NCBI GenBank assembly: GCA_001683735.1
Contig: LUGG01000003.1
Span: 310,001-374,000 of the forward strand
Source of the DNA: Grifola frondosa
Lineage: Eukaryota; Basidiomycota; Agaricomycetes; Polyporales; Grifolaceae
Length of the DNA stretch: 64,000 bases
Reading direction: 5' to 3'
The notes under the pieces are model-generated. The model worked only from the letters and a program-made list of their open reading frames with translations. It was not told the DNA's origin and ran no database searches. The position numbers were made by a program, and so were the translations under genes. Shown one piece after another: positions 33,338 through 45,953 of the stretch (its first letter is position 1; the number at the start of each line of letters is the position of its first letter).

Positions 33338-35804
33338 GCATTGTTCGTATTATGTCGTAGAGGTAGCATAGTAGGATGTTGACCGAAAATGTTACGCACT
33401 TTGGTCTGATCTACGCGTCGGGATACGCGCCCTATTTTCAAGCCCGCTAGCTACATCATACTTAAGAGATCCCTTCATGGATCTTGCGAATTTTGCTGGT
33501 ATATTCGGTTCCACACATAGCTCGGTGCGATAGCAAACAATCAAAGGGTGAAGTGAATGTTTGAGTTGCCAAAAACAGCCAAAAGCAGAGGGCAATAACC
33601 TCTGATCCTAACAAGTGCAAGCAATTAGCCTACCGCGATGGTGTGGCGAGACTTCCAAATCACACCTCGTATCCAATTACATCGCAATTATGTCCTTTTT
33701 GGTTGGCCCGGTTTCTGGCGTGCTCGTCGCTGGAGGAGTACGTCCTCATATCTTCCAAACCTCACCAGCAGCCTTACTTTGTGCTACTTTTCGAAAGGTG
33801 TATTATGGCTTCTCTACTATGATACAAACCAAGTGAGTAATTGACAACTGTTTGCGTGTATACACTATTCTCATCAATCTCTCCCACCATTGCAGAACTG
33901 AGCAGCACCGTTCCGAGTTCGTGCCGTCACGCTTCATCATGGTTATCACGCTTACACTAATCTGACCCTTTCCAGCCTGCACAAACTCTCAAGGCGCCTG
34001 GTTGACGCATCTGCAAATATACCCGCACCCAAACCTGCATCAGAACGAATTGCACACCGTCCATTCCTTTCCATGCTGCAGAGCCGGTGGAATACACAAT
34101 TAGAATCTTGTCTTCCAGAGTGCTACTCGCTGGGATCGGAGAGTCATAGAATGGGGTAGAAGGACGCTATATGGAGGCGACGTGGATTCCACGGGCAAAA
34201 ATTAATGCGCTCATATGTTGATCATGTGTACGGCGAAGCGGTAATCCTTTTTCTGCATGTTGCCATCACCTTGGTTGTCCATATTTCAGAACTTGTATGC
34301 CCCGTGTTGATTTTATATGGATGGGGGTCCTCGGAAGCCAAGGGTGAGTTCTGACTTCTCTCCCGTGCATCAATGCTGACACTGTTTCAGTAATGTAAGC
34401 AGAGATTTGTCGGCATGTCCGAGCGCGCGGTACATGAGTCCACACGCAGATCCTGGTGAACAAACCCTCCCATAGTATGTCTTGCCTTTAGAATTGTCGA
34501 AGGTACTCGCCATCTATGCCTAACAATTTCAGGCTCAGACAAGACGCATTTGAGTTTTCTTAAGACGTGTTGCCACAACTACTGTGCTATTTAGAGTTGA
34601 TTCTAGTTAACCAGATGGTGATTCGCCTCACACAGTATGTGCGATCACCATGATCGCAGTCGTTGTGACTAACTTTTCTATTTAAAAATGGAAACGGACC
34701 CGAAACACGGGCTATATTTTAAAGCGACAGTCACTATGATACCTGCATTGTGAAGCTTTCTGGACTCTGGACTCTCTGCTGACGCCTGTAGTTCTTCTCG
34801 TTGATTTGTGTTTCATAAGAGTTTTACGCAACACCGCGGGCTTATTATCGTCCTGATGTTACAAGGACAGGAAGCGTCGACCCTGTAATTGCAAAAAACA
34901 CCGCGGGTCAGAGTAGTAATACAACAGTACAGGATGTACAGCCAGAATAGCCCACCAGGATGATCTTCGCCTGCAAGGCCCTGGCTTCTGGTTCGGTGCG
35001 TCTACCCGGACAGTTTAAAAATACTCATTCCTTTCTCGCGGTTGCAGATCTCAACCTATGGGTTGACAGTTATCAATAATTGATCAATGATTATGGGCTT
35101 TTCCCTCATACAAACTGAACCATGTGGCACACGACGAAAGAAGGAGGTGAGGCCTGATTCGTTCAAGCTCACTAAGCTCATGAAATGCCCAGCTAGCGCA
35201 CATTGATCACGAAGTTCTTAGCATGAAGTAGTGCGAGGAATTGAACTATGAGCCAGGCGAATGAAGACTTATATTATGAGTATCTTTTACAGTACTTATG
35301 TATGTTGTGCGGAGCTTACACGTATGACAGCTTTTTGATGATTACAGATTTGTGCTCGAAATCGCCGCTACGACATCGTTGGCGGCCAATACACCATCCA
35401 AACATTACGTGTCGCCGCAGGTGATCCCTTTGAACGGTGTAAAGAAGAGTGCATGCCGTGCGGGATATGTTTCCGCAACGCTGCCGATATCGAACCATTG
35501 GGATGTTCACTGATTGATAAAGCTCGGCCATGACCTCGTTCAGAGGCGCGCCCCTATCCTTCTCTTCTTGATGAGCGAATGTAGAGCGATTCCCGGGATT
35601 TATTTTACCCTGCTGAGATTACCTCAACAGCGTTCAGTGTGAAGCAATCAAGAGCCTGGGTCGCTCAACGTCACCAACTCTATCTCCTGAGTAACGTGTA
35701 ACACGCAGTATGGTGCCGAATTATGGCATGTCTCCGAGTATAAAAGACCGCAAGGTATGTTCTCCCAATTTGCCGCTCCTTTTCTTGTCGGTCTTTGCAA
35801 GATT
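33338..35804. other. 2.5-kb intergenic region
   Basis: No supported gene. Short ORFs on both strands (for example 33615-33844 and 34266-34578) lack motifs and consistent splicing. Slightly AT-rich. The end contains the catalase promoter. Confidence 0.6.
35739..35745 (+). promoter_or_regulatory. TATA box of the catalase gene
   Basis: tataaaa lies 66 bp upstream of the catalase ATG at 35805, a normal spacing for fungal TATA promoters with a short leader. An upstream in-frame ATG at 35757 is too close to the TATA box to be the main start. Confidence 0.7.
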
Positions 35805-38481
35805 ATGCTGCCTTCTCCGTCCAGCTCACTCCTAGTTGTGGCCTCGATTGTCACCGCCGTCTATGCCGGATGGTATCCTGGCGTGGATGCACCTGGCCTT
35901 CGTAGAGACACCTCTCCGCCATCCTCTATCAACTTCCAATACGCTGTGAACACTGGCCTTAACCTGCAAGAACAGACTTCTGAGTTACCTGCGCCGGACG
36001 TTTCGTTCACCACTGACAACGGAGCGCCTTATCCTCACCCTTATCAATACCAACGCATTGGGTCCAATGGTGGAGTGAATGCATCACATTAATTATAGCG
36101 ACTTACGAGTTTCCGCTGTCGATCCAGGCCCCTTGTTGCTGCAGGACTACCATCTGACTGAGCTTTTTGGCGCCTTCGATCGGGAACGTATTCCTGAGCG
36201 CGTCGTTCATGCCCGAGGCGGTACGTGTTCATATCTTCATGGAAGAATGTCCTTCTGATGATGCTTATCATAGCGGGCGCTCATGGTTACTTTGAAGTCA
36301 CCAACGCGGACTTCTGTAAGAACTATACGATGATGTATGTTCGAGCTGATTCGAATCTTACGGTATGATCTGATTGTCCACACATGCTGTTATCAGGGAC
36401 GTATTCAGCGAGAATGGTCTCAGGACGCCTATCACCAGTCAGTGCCTTTTGATAATTCATGAAGTAATGTAACCAGATTAAACTTGTTCTCAGTTCGCTT
36501 CAGTACTGTCGGCGGCGAGTCGGGCTCTGCTGACGAGGCCCGTGATCCTCGCGGTTTTGCTATGAAGTACGTCATCCTACCGGTGTCTGACCGATCAATC
36601 TTGACCGTTTGTCATAGGTTCAGGACTCGGAAGGGCATCCTCGATCTCGTCATGAACAGTCAGTAGCCACTGTTTTCGGTTCTATCTCGAGTTCACGGTA
36701 TCTCACAGACACTCCGGTTTTTTTCATCCGCGATCCTGCCAAGTTTCCTCATTTCATTCATGTATGTCTTTCTTTTCAATCCTTGAGGCTCTCTGTGACA
36801 ATTATTTTTACAGACTCAGAAGCGCAATCCTGCGACTCATTTAAAAGACAAAGAGTATGTTGTCGCCGGAATAGCTTACTTCGTAGTAACTACAGCTTCT
36901 CCCGTAGTATGTTTTGGGACTACCTCGGATCCAACCCCGAGTCTCTGTACCAAGTGATGCGTCTCTTCTCTGATCTTGGAACCCCATATGGTTTCAGACA
37001 TATGAATGGTTGGACCGGACACACCTATAGGTATGTGAAAACTTGGTTGGTGTTTGTCCTGTTATAATCGGCTTACACTGTCCATAGATGGGTCAAGCAG
37101 GATGGCTCTTGGGTCTACGTGAAGCTTTTTGCTGAAAGCATGCAAGGAGTGCGACAATACTCAATGAATTTCTAATAGTACGAACTGATATTTTATTCCT
37201 TGGAACAGATCCAGAACTTCACCAACGCCGATGCGACAGCAATACAGGGTACGTCGCAGCTCGCTTACGATACAGCATCCGCACTGCGTAACTGATCGCG
37301 GGTTCAAACCTAGGGTCGAACCCCGATTTCGCCACCCAAGATCTGTACGATTCTATCCAGAATGGCACATATCCAGGCTGGACCATGTACGCTCAGGTTT
37401 TGACTCCAGATCAGGCCCAGACCTTCAAGTATAACGTACTTGATCTGACCAAGTAAGTATAGGCTGTGATTTTGTAACCATTCCCACTGACTTTCATGCA
37501 GAGATTGGGGCTTCGACGACGTTCCTCCGACTGAGATCGGAAATTTTTACCTCACACAGAACCCTGTAAAGTACGCCTCTGTACCGTGTGGTCGCGGAGC
37601 TGATATGCTGAGTGGCGCTGTTTCACAGCTACTTCGCTGAGATCGAGCAAGCTGCATCTCACCCTCACACATGGTCGAAGGTTGGGAGCCATCCGCAGAC
37701 CCAGTGCTCCAGGCCAGGCTGTTCTCCTACTCCGGTAAGCTCAATCGGTGGATCTTCGTTATTGAATAAACCCTTACTGTCGATAATTATGCAGATACGC
37801 AGCGCTATCGTTTGGGGGTGAACCATATGGTCAGTGTGATCGCATACAATCGCTTTCGCAGCCATACGTACCTATGCTTCTTCGCAGCAAATTCCCGTCA
37901 ATGCGCCGATAACGCCTGTTGCGAACTTCGAGCGCGACGGCCGAATGAACATTAACGGCAATCAGGGCTCTAGACCCAACTATCTTTCCACCCTCAGCCA
38001 GATTGAGCTTCCCCCACGCCCTTATGTTGATGAGACGCACCAACAATGGACCGTGAGCCTTATTGCTGCGCCTCCGTACTGTCGCGCACGTAACTGAAGT
38101 AATCCTTCTGCAGGGCGGAGCCGTCGCTGCGCTGTCCGCGGTGAACGAGGTCGATTTTGACTGGCCACGCCGCTTCTGGCAGAGCCTCTCAGAACAGGAC
38201 CAGCAGAACCTTATCAGGCACGTGTGTCGAGCCTTCCTGCCTGCTCTCAAGCTAATGCATAGCTATTGTTCGGTTTTAGCAATGTTGTTGGCCACCTTGG
38301 TCAGGCCCCTACAGTCAGCGTCCGCGAGCGTATGGCCTCCCTCTTTGCACACGTGTATCCGACTCTCGGTCAAGCAATCGCAAGTGGTGTAGGTGTGCAG
38401 ACGACGAATCTCACCTTCCCCGACGGGCCGACTTGGTTCAATATTACCATCAATACCAACTCTAGCACCCTATTCTACTGA
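35805..38481 (+). CDS. Secreted haem catalase
   Basis: Dismutates H2O2 to water and oxygen. ATG 35805 begins a signal peptide ([20 protein letters not shown]), so the enzyme is likely exported. Catalase motifs follow in order: [31 protein letters not shown] (catalytic His), [71 protein letters not shown], the proximal haem region [20 protein letters not shown] with the Tyr ligand, and [20 protein letters not shown]. At least 14 exons; the first is 35805-36069, then 36128-36220 and 36274-36337. One T is missing near 37657 (gctgcatctc); restoring it gives the family sequence [11 protein letters not shown]. It has the small-subunit length and no C-terminal flavodoxin-like domain. It converges on the EEP gene, with stops 160 bp apart. 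Confidence 0.94.
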
Positions 38482-38640
38482 GCCCGGAGGCGTGGGTGCT
38501 GTCGTTCATATAGCTGTCTTATATTTCTTACGGATGGATGTCCAGAGTGTTATGATTAATATATACACATTTGCACACGCCGAATGGGACTGGTATTTCT
38601 CGATTCTACATGAAATTGATATCCCTCGATCCTTGTCCTT

Positions 38641-39951
38641 TCACGTGAGCGTGATGTCAGCGAATACAGGACGATGGTCGCTGGCTAGTATTCCATCATC
38701 AGTCAACGACGTCCCAACTCTATAAGCATCCGAGGTCCTATACGAAGGTCTCATCATGAGCTTGCATATACGAACGAACAAAGCTACGTACCAGAGCCCA
38801 TTGCTCCCGCCAAACACGAAATCAATCCGCGTGAAAACCGACGTGTCGCCCGGGCTGTTGAACCCGGTGTACGTCGCGTAGTCGCCAGAGACGGCGAAGC
38901 GCGGCGCCTCCCCTTCAGGTCCTGCAGCACGAAGCCCGGGAGCGCCCCATTCGGCACCGCGTACTTCTGCGCAAACGTCTCGTTGATGGCGACCGGGGGG
39001 ATCACGCCCGTGACGATCTGGTACGCGCCGGAGGTGTTGCCGGTGGACTCGCTATTGAAGTCGCCCGTGAGGATGACGGGGCTCTTTGTCGTGAAGGCTT
39101 CGTAGCGCGCGCGGTAGAGCAGCATGGATGCGCCGAGGCGGCGCTGGGCGTCGGACTGGTCATCGAGGTGCGTTTCGAGGTGCGAGAAGCGCACGGGCTG
39201 CCCGGAGGGAGAGGTCTTGAGCTCGAAGCGCGCCGCGGTGCAGATCCTAAAGGAGCCCGCTCCGGGAAACCCGGAGGGCACAAACGGCGTGTTGCTGGCG
39301 CGAGACGTGAGTGGATCTCGGAGTGGAGACACAATAATTGTACGCACGAAAGCCAGAACGTGTCATTCGAAATTAACGTGATGGCCGAACTAGAGCATGC
39401 GAAAATAAACATTCAAGAAGTCATGCGTGAGGGGAAGATACAACTTCTTGTAGAAAATAGGGTTGAATTCCCCTGCTGCGACGCCATCATCACGTCCGAC
39501 ACCAATCTGTGGTGTAGGTTAGAATATGTTCCCGCGTCAAATACCACAGAATTGCCCACCCAAGACCACTCGTCCCCAAGAAGTTCCTGAAGATCATCAA
39601 CTTGCCTCACGAGGGCTTCTTCAAATCCTACACAAATAGTTAATAAGTCAAAGAGATGCCACACAGACGTCTGAGAGAATATGTCCTACCTGACAAAACT
39701 GGGCTTTCCGCCAATAAATGCTGGGCAACTTTGATTCTTCTAGTGCTCCATGGCTGTTCGCCGCTGTAGCCCAGATACACAGGCTGGACCAGCGGGTCCG
39801 GCAGTGAACTGAGCGACTGCTGGACGGTGATATTATTCGGCATGGAGTCATATCGAAGATTATACGCGGACACGCGCAAGGGCGCAGACGTCGCAAGGGA
39901 TCCTGGAACAAGGCAAGCAAAAAGCAGTGCGATAAGTGGAGCGAAAGTCAT
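38641..39951 (-). CDS. Secreted endonuclease/exonuclease/phosphatase-fold protein
   Basis: ATG 39951 gives a signal peptide (MTFAPLIALLFACLVPGSLA). The EEP-fold motifs are seen in order: RVSAYNLRYDS, GFEEALVRQVDDLQELL, ITLISNDTFWLS, SFRICTAARFELK, FSHLETHLDDQS, VILTGDFNSE (catalytic Asp/Asn), RIDFVFGG, and the final SDHRPVFADITLT with the catalytic His. Short introns connect about seven exons; the last begins after tatag near 38735 (TSDAYRVGTSLTDDGILASD). One G is missing near 38910 (AAG GGG AGG); restoring it joins DLKG to EAPRFAVSGDYATYTGFNSP. The substrate cannot be read from the sequence: such secreted fungal proteins may be nucleases or phosphodiesterases. Confidence 0.88.
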
Positions 39952-40011
39952 CGTGGTATGGATCTCAATTGGCAGAGCAAGTAAGATGGCGGGTTACGGT
40001 ATCGCAAGAGC

Positions 40012-40022
40012 CCATTATAAAG
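40012..40022 (-). promoter_or_regulatory. TATA-like element of the EEP gene
   Basis: Minus-strand ctttataatgg lies about 65 bp upstream of the start codon, in an AT-poor context. Confidence 0.45.
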
Positions 40023-40957
40023 GCGTCCTCCTCTGACTTCGAGAATAATTCCATCGTACACAAAACCGGGCCTGGAGTTAAGGACCGCCCCGCCATATGT
40101 TGCGGCCGTAATTCAGAATACCACATGATGCGTCTGGCGAAGCACGGTATGGCGAATAACCCACCTTGCATGCCAATAAAACGGTGGAGGCCTGACCTCG
40201 TGAGTAGGTGGGCCGCGAGAGCAGAAAATAGACCTAGCAGACGTGATCCATAGTCAGAGAGCATCGTTGCCGAATCGACGAACGTGTTTCCTCTATAGAA
40301 CTTCCACACTGATGGACTGCAGAAGCGGTAGGTTCCCTGCCAGTCAGTTATCCAACCAGAGCTATCACGGGGGTGTGGTTCAGGATTTTGTTGGGCACAC
40401 GCAAGCCCGTACACAAGAGCTTACTGGCTAGATTACGATTGCATTAATAATAATGATCATGCGCAGTTGTGGCTAGTGTGGTCAGGGAGACGGAATCAAA
40501 ATTCTGTAGTAGTTTAGCGCTGAGCATCCCTCAATTCTGAGTTTCCCACTTGTATAAGAGCACCGTGTCTGAATTGACGTCTTGGTGTCATGAATTAGTA
40601 GGTAATAGCTGCACTTAGTATACTGGCTCCGGAGGAACTCTACAAAAATATACAATGTGTTGAGAACTGGAAGCATGGCAGGAGAGCTCGTAATAGCTGA
40701 CGACCCAGAATACTTTGATCATATTCTGCCACCATACGTATTTCTGAGCTCATCGATGCCGGCACTAACAGAAACGTTTGCACTGTCCGCTACGCTCATT
40801 CCTAGGAGCCAACGTTCATGAAACGCAGTGCAGGACACCATATGCCGGCGACCCACGAAGTGAATAATAATGCAATGAATAGATAATACAGCAATGAGAT
40901 CGAGACCAACGCGCCACAGAATGCAAATTACCGTCCAGAACACGCACGACGACGCGC
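40023..40957. other. Intergenic
   Basis: No supported ORF. Contains the 5' flank of the EEP gene and the 3' flank of the TB2/DP1 gene. Confidence 0.6.
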
Positions 40958-42041
40958 TCACTCGGTCTTCACGCGCTCGTAGTCCTTCCCGGGGTTCGCA
41001 CTGGCTCCCCACCCGAACCAGCTTGTCCTCTTCGTCTGCGCGGGCCTCTGCGGCTCCACGCGCCCCGCCGCCTCGCCCTCCATGTCGCTCGGCACCTCCA
41101 CCTCTTCGAACGTAGACTTCCCGTTCCCGCTCCCCGAGCGCTCGCGCATGGACGACTCCGACGATGATGACTCCCGCGAGGGGTTGTTCGCAGGGGGTAT
41201 CGGCACACTCGGACCCGCGGATACGTCATACGGCGCGACGTCCGGTACCTCCTGCTGCCTTCTTCTGCCCGGACCTGGACTCACCTGGGCCTGCGCCTGT
41301 GCTTGCGCGTGCGCCGCGGATGTCTGCGCCTGTCGCAGAAGCGCGGCGCCCGACGCGAGGAGGCTCGGGCCATATGCACCCCAGAGGCCCTGCGCGAGCT
41401 GCACAGGCCCCGATATGGGGTCTCCGAGGCTGGGTGGTGCGCCCGTGTGCGCCGCGACGTCCTCCTCGAGCGGCGCTTCCCCCGCGACAAGCCCCGCAGC
41501 GCCGCCCGAGCCTTGCATCTGGCGGAGCGTGGCGGAGACGTGCTCCCATGCTGCGCGCAGCAGGCGCTGGAGCGACGCGTACACGTGCGCCTTGAGCTGC
41601 GCGAGGGCGGAGTCGATCTGCGTCTCGTGTGCGGCGAAGAACGGGCGCAGGTGCGACTGGTAGATGTACGCTGCACCGGCGGTCTGTGGGAGCGCGAGGT
41701 AGACTAGGAAGATGGTTTTGGCGGGGTAGTAGAACGGCAGCCTGGGGCGCGCAGGCCTGATTGAGCAGACGGTATAGCGGGAGAGGAAGAGCACAGACGT
41801 ACCAGGATACGAGCCACTCCGCCACTACTCAACGGAGACGATACAGCCGAGTACGCTCCAATACATCAGCCATCGCTCGAGGTCCGCCTCGGATGCAGGA
41901 CGCTGCGAGAGGGTCTTGTAGGATGCGTATCCTGGGTAGAGAAATGCTGCGGTTGCGCTGAAGACCCTCAGCGTGCACTTCACGAGGGATGTAGATGAGT
42001 AGAGTTCACCTGATTATACGAGATGTGAAGTATAACAACAT
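40958..42041 (-). CDS. TB2/DP1/HVA22 (REEP/Yop1) ER-membrane shaping protein
   Basis: Hairpin membrane protein family that curves ER tubules. ATG 42041 gives MLLYFTSRII. A 52-bp intron joins it to SATAAFLYPGYASYKTLSQR, then DLERWLMYWSVLGCIVSVEY, AEWLVSW, and LPFYYPAKTIFLVYLALPQT followed by GAAYIYQSHLRPFFAAHE. These are the two hydrophobic hairpins and the conserved P-x-x-K-T stretch of the family. The long C-terminal tail is Ala/Gln- and Ser-rich, ending KRTSWFGWGASANPGKDYER. Exons: 42010-42041, 41803-41957, 40958-41742. A one-base loss at 41825-41827 (gagtagtgg for gagtaNgtgg) creates a false stop between SVE and AEWLVSW. Confidence 0.9.
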
Positions 42042-42409
42042 GGGGGTCGTCGAGGAATGGTTACGGTATGGTTGAAAGAGGTGAGGGTGGCCGGAATGCT
42101 GAAGCTGGCCACTAGTTGAAGCCGTTGCATTCGATCGATGTCGATGAGATGTTATATTGCCGATAAGAATTACGTTATAGATGGCTTAGTATCAAGATTC
42201 TTATCCGATAACAACTGCTTCTAACGTCACATACAAATTTCTTGTTGCACTTGATCTCAGCTTCTCGCATTTGGTTAAGGTTGTTCTGCAAGGAGACAAA
42301 ATTATTATTATTTGGTTCAACGATGCACCACAACACTTTGCATATGCCAAATGAAAACTCGTAATATAAGTGGCTAAACTAGTCGCCCTGAGAAGCTATT
42401 GATCATGAA
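42042..42409. other. Intergenic
   Basis: AT-rich, with no ORF. 5' flank of the TB2 gene and 3' end of ferritin-like gene A. Confidence 0.6.
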
Positions 42410-43513
42410 CTAAACGACTGAAGAACTGAAAGCGAACTGGAAAATGGCGAGTCCGCTCAACATCGTGCTGTCGCTCGGCGGGTTGCTATTGCTCGACACC
42501 GCGCCTGCATACACCGTGCCCGCGAGCCCCTGCGGCACCTGCGTCGACCCATCTTCGATGGGCGTGTAGATCACATTGAGCCCGTTGAACCACGACATAT
42601 ACTCTGGCATGACGTTCTGCTGGTTCGAGTGTGTCACAGTGATGGTCGAACCCGACTTGGGCGACGTGTTGGATACGATCAGCGCGGGGAACGTCTTCAC
42701 GGGGAGCGCCGGGTTAGTGGCAGGGCATTCCACGATGAATTGGGCTGTGCAGCGAGACTTGTGAGCGGTGTGACGTACCCTGAAAGAACGGGCTTACCAG
42801 CGAGAGAATATACTGCATCAAGTCCGAGCGGCGTTTCCAACGGTCCATTCCAAGGCTGCTCGCGAAGCACCGCGGACGAAACCCAGCCCGCGTGACGCGC
42901 CTCTGTCGTGAGTATAGCCTGACATGCAAGAGGAACTTGAGCTTCTGCGCTACCCCATAATGAAGATAAAGATACGCACACCCGCCGCGGTCAACGCGCC
43001 TTTGTCAGAAATATCCTGGGCGGCGCCGAGGTAGGCCGATGTACCGACGCTCTCGAGGGCCATGGAGAGGGCGGCGAATGAAATGGGGTCAGTGTACGGG
43101 CTAGCGCAAAACAGACGGTGAGCGAGAATCAACGTAGATACAGATGTATGCTGACAAGTTGTATGTGCAGGGCTGCGTCGCCGCGCTTCCTAGAGCAGTC
43201 TTTAAAAACTCGACATGCTCCGCTTCGTGCTGGCCGATCTGCACAAAACGCCCGTGTACCCAGCTGTCGAACCCGGCATCGGCGAACGCCTGCTCGTCAA
43301 ACTTCTCCAAGGCTCCACTGTAAAAGGCATTCTCAAGATGCTCGAGTGTCAGCGCATATTGCAAGATGTCGGTGTCTGTTTGTGCAGCGAATGAGTATTG
43401 GAAGTACATGGTGACATGGGCAGCTTACCGGTGATTGCAGCGGGCGCAGGAGCGGAAAGGACAGTGGAGGATCCTGCAAGGACGAGGAGGACGTTGAAAG
43501 CAAAGTTGAGCAT
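42410..43513 (-). CDS. Secreted ferritin-like (Rds1-like) protein, copy A
   Basis: First of four tandem paralogues. ATG 43513 gives a signal peptide ([20 protein letters not shown]). The ferritin-like four-helix domain has two E...ExxH halves: LEHLENAFY plus HEAEHVEFL, and [11 protein letters not shown] plus TTEARHAGW, all metal ligands present. The second half is a beta-rich domain ([20 protein letters not shown], then [12 protein letters not shown]). Exons: 43429-43513, 43156-43375, 42980-43100, 42798-42918, 42410-42744; this structure is shared by all copies. The family (Ferritin_2/Rds1) is linked to stress and glucose/ammonium/pH responses in fungi; its biochemical activity is not known. 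No frame break is needed. A minus-strand TATA box lies at about 43614-43620. Confidence 0.9.
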
Positions 43514-43613
43514 ATTGACGATTTTTGAATGCGGTGAGGCGAAAACGAATGTGAAGGACGTGTAGAACTGAGGTAGATGTTCAACAGTGAAAGTCATCCT
43601 GGCGCAGGGCTGT

Positions 43614-43621
43614 TTATATAG
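43614..43621 (-). promoter_or_regulatory. TATA box of ferritin-like copy A
   Basis: Minus-strand tatataaa about 100 bp upstream of the ATG. All copies have TATATA at 88-100 bp. Confidence 0.65.
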
Positions 43622-44385
43622 GTTTCTGAATCCATGGTGGGCCCCTGTGTGCTTCCCGCTGCTGAGGCGAAGAAGCCAACGATACTGACAGCAAATAAAT
43701 CTGTGGCAAAGAGAGGCTTAGTACAACAGCTCAAAATGGCGATCCATAGTCATACCAAGTCTTAGACCATTCTCGTTGCGCAGAGAACACTTTGTTGAAG
43801 GTCATTGAGAATACATAGCTACAGCGTGCGGAGACGTCGAGCCAAGTCGTGTAGGTTGTTTCAGCAAAATATTGATCTCACGTTTGCTTTGCGGGAGTTC
43901 CTGTCTCAAAAAGGCAGGAGTTTAAGATAGAATGGACACCTCGGGGACTTCGGGCATCTCGGACATGCCAATTCCCTTCGGGATATAAGCGTTCTCTTTT
44001 TTCCCTTCCAAGTGAAGTGTTGACAAAGATATCCTTGACTGATTCATCCAATGTTTCCGGCCTGTCAAACGATTTTCGCTCCTCAGACAGAACCCGATAG
44101 TTTTGATTCAATAAGTGTCCATTTGCAACTTGAATTCCAAAGCGGCACAAAGGTACAATCTAACGACATCCAACGCTCGAAGCTTGAGCGCTTGAGCTTG
44201 ATCATGAGGCTTAGGCCCGCATTTGATGAAATGTAACTTCAATCCCTCCTTAGCACCCATGTTGAATCTGCGAGACAGAATGCTTATTGTTCAATATAGT
44301 CATACACAATCTGTTGAAGTAGATTGTACAGCCCAAAAGTCAACAACTGGTGTGTGTCCTCACCCTACGTTTATGGATAAACTAT
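43622..44385. other. Spacer between copies A and B, partly duplicated
   Basis: 43880-43970 (gggagttcctgtctcaaaaaggcaggag and following) resembles 47800-47875 downstream of copy C. Otherwise no gene. Confidence 0.6.
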
Positions 44386-45501
44386 CTACAATTCCGTGCT
44401 CGCTGAGCCAAAGGGAAACTGGAAAATAGCAAGTCCGCTCAACATCGTGATGTTGCTCGGCGGCGATGTGGTATTGCTCGACACCGCGCCGGCATACACT
44501 GTGCCGGCGAGATTCTGCGGCACCTGCGTCGACCCGTTCGCGTCGATGAGCGTGTATGTCACGTTGAGCCCGTCGAACCACGACAGGTACGTCGGCGTGA
44601 TGTTCTGCGGATTCGAGAATGTCGCGTTGATGGTCGAGCCAGGCTGCGGCGACGTGCTAGAGACATTCAGCGCGGGGAACGTCTGCACGGGGAGCGCCGG
44701 GTTGGTGTCAGGGCATGACGTGATGAATTGGGCTGCACAGCGGGACGTGTGAGCGGCGTGACTTACGCTGAAAAGACGGGCTCACAAGCGAGAGAAAATA
44801 CTCCGTCAAGTCCGAGCGGCGTTTCAAACGATCCATCCCAAGGCTGAATGTGGAGCGCCACGGACGAAATCCAGGCCGCCTGGCGCGCCTCTGTTGCGAG
44901 TATAGACTGACAGGCAAGAGGGACGTGAGCTTCTGTACTAGCTCATAATAAAGATAAAGATACGCACACCCGCCATGGTCAACGTGTCTTTGTCAGAAAT
45001 AAGCGAGGCGACGCCAAGGTAGGCCGCTGCGCCGACGCCCTCGAGGGCCATAGAGAGGGCGACGAACGACTGGGGATCGGTGTATGGGCTGGCGTAGAAC
45101 AGATGGTAAGCGTGACCTCTAATAGACGCAGAAATGTATTGACAAGCTGTAGTTGCATGGCTGCGTAGAGGAGTTGCCCAGCGCCTTCATCAAGTGCAGA
45201 ACATGATCCGCTTCGTGCTGGGCGATCTGCTCGAAACGCCCACGTACCCAGTTGTCGAAGCCAGCATCGGTGAACGCTTGCTGGTCGAACTTCGCCAAGG
45301 CACCACTGTAAAAGGCATTCTCAAGATGCTCGAGTGTCAGCGCATATTGCAAGATGCTAGTGTCTGTCGGTGGGGCTGAGTCCTGCACAAGGTGAGCGAG
45401 GATGAAAGTGACACACCATTAATTTGAGCGGGGGTTGGAACTGAAAAGACGACAGAGGATCCACCAAGGAGAAGAAGCACGACTGGTAAAAAGTTGAGCA
45501 T
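44386..45501 (-). CDS. Secreted ferritin-like (Rds1-like) protein, copy B
   Basis: Same five-exon layout as copy A: 45417-45501, 45144-45375, 44968-45088, 44786-44906, 44386-44732. The signal peptide is [20 protein letters not shown]. The first half-site is LEHLENAFY and HEADHVLHL; the second is [11 protein letters not shown] but ATEARQAAW, so the expected ExxH has Gln in place of His. The C-terminal domain reads [20 protein letters not shown] and [14 protein letters not shown]. No indel. The third to fifth exons are closest to copies A and C. It may have altered metal binding. A minus-strand TATA box (tatataacggg) lies at 45590-45600. Confidence 0.88.
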
Positions 45502-45591
45502 ATTGAGATTATGGGAATTCGATGAGGAGTAGCGAGTTAAAATGAGGATTTGCGGTCAGACCTGATGATTCACAAGCAGTCATCCAGTGCC

Positions 45592-45600
45592 CGTTATATA
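45592..45600 (-). promoter_or_regulatory. TATA box of ferritin-like copy B
   Basis: Minus-strand tatataacg about 95 bp upstream of the ATG at 45501. Confidence 0.6.
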
Positions 45601-45868
45601 GCTTTTTGAATTCATGCGCAGAAATGCGGAAATCGGACCAAGCGGACCAAGCGAGAGGTGAAGCTTGAAGCGTAGTCTTGCGTTAGAGTGACTTGTGCCG
45701 ATGTAATTGGAAAAAAATGGTTTCAAATGAAGCCGTCTTCATTTTGAAAGCAGCATAGTATATCCTGTTGATATACCACCCAAAAGTCGAGCAAAGTAGT
45801 TGTTGCCCCGTATAGCAATGAGCTGTGACATGTGACAAGCGAGGTGAGCGAGGATAAAGGTGACATAC

Positions 45869-45953
45869 CATTCATTTTCGCGGGGGTTGGAGCATAAAAG
45901 ATGACGAAGGATCCATCACGGAGAAGTAGGATGTCCAGCAAAGCTTCGCGCAT
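45869..45953 (-). pseudogene. Orphan first exon of a fifth ferritin-like copy
   Basis: Exactly 85 bp from ATG to a gtatgt donor, the same length as exon 1 of copies A, B and C. It encodes a recognisable relative (LLDILLLRDGSFVIFYAPTPAKMNG) of the copy B exon 1 peptide. The intron start (gtatgtcacctttatcctcgctcacc) matches copy B (gtgtgtcactttcatcctcgctcacc), and the upstream region with gaattcgatgaggagtag and a TATA box at about 46050-46056 is also conserved. No downstream exons follow: similarity stops inside intron 1. The signal peptide has acquired charged residues. Remnant of a deleted or incomplete tandem copy. Confidence 0.8.

Noticed and set aside
33615..34578. Several short ORFs between ATP3 and the catalase gene
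   Set aside because: Mutually inconsistent frames and no family resemblance.
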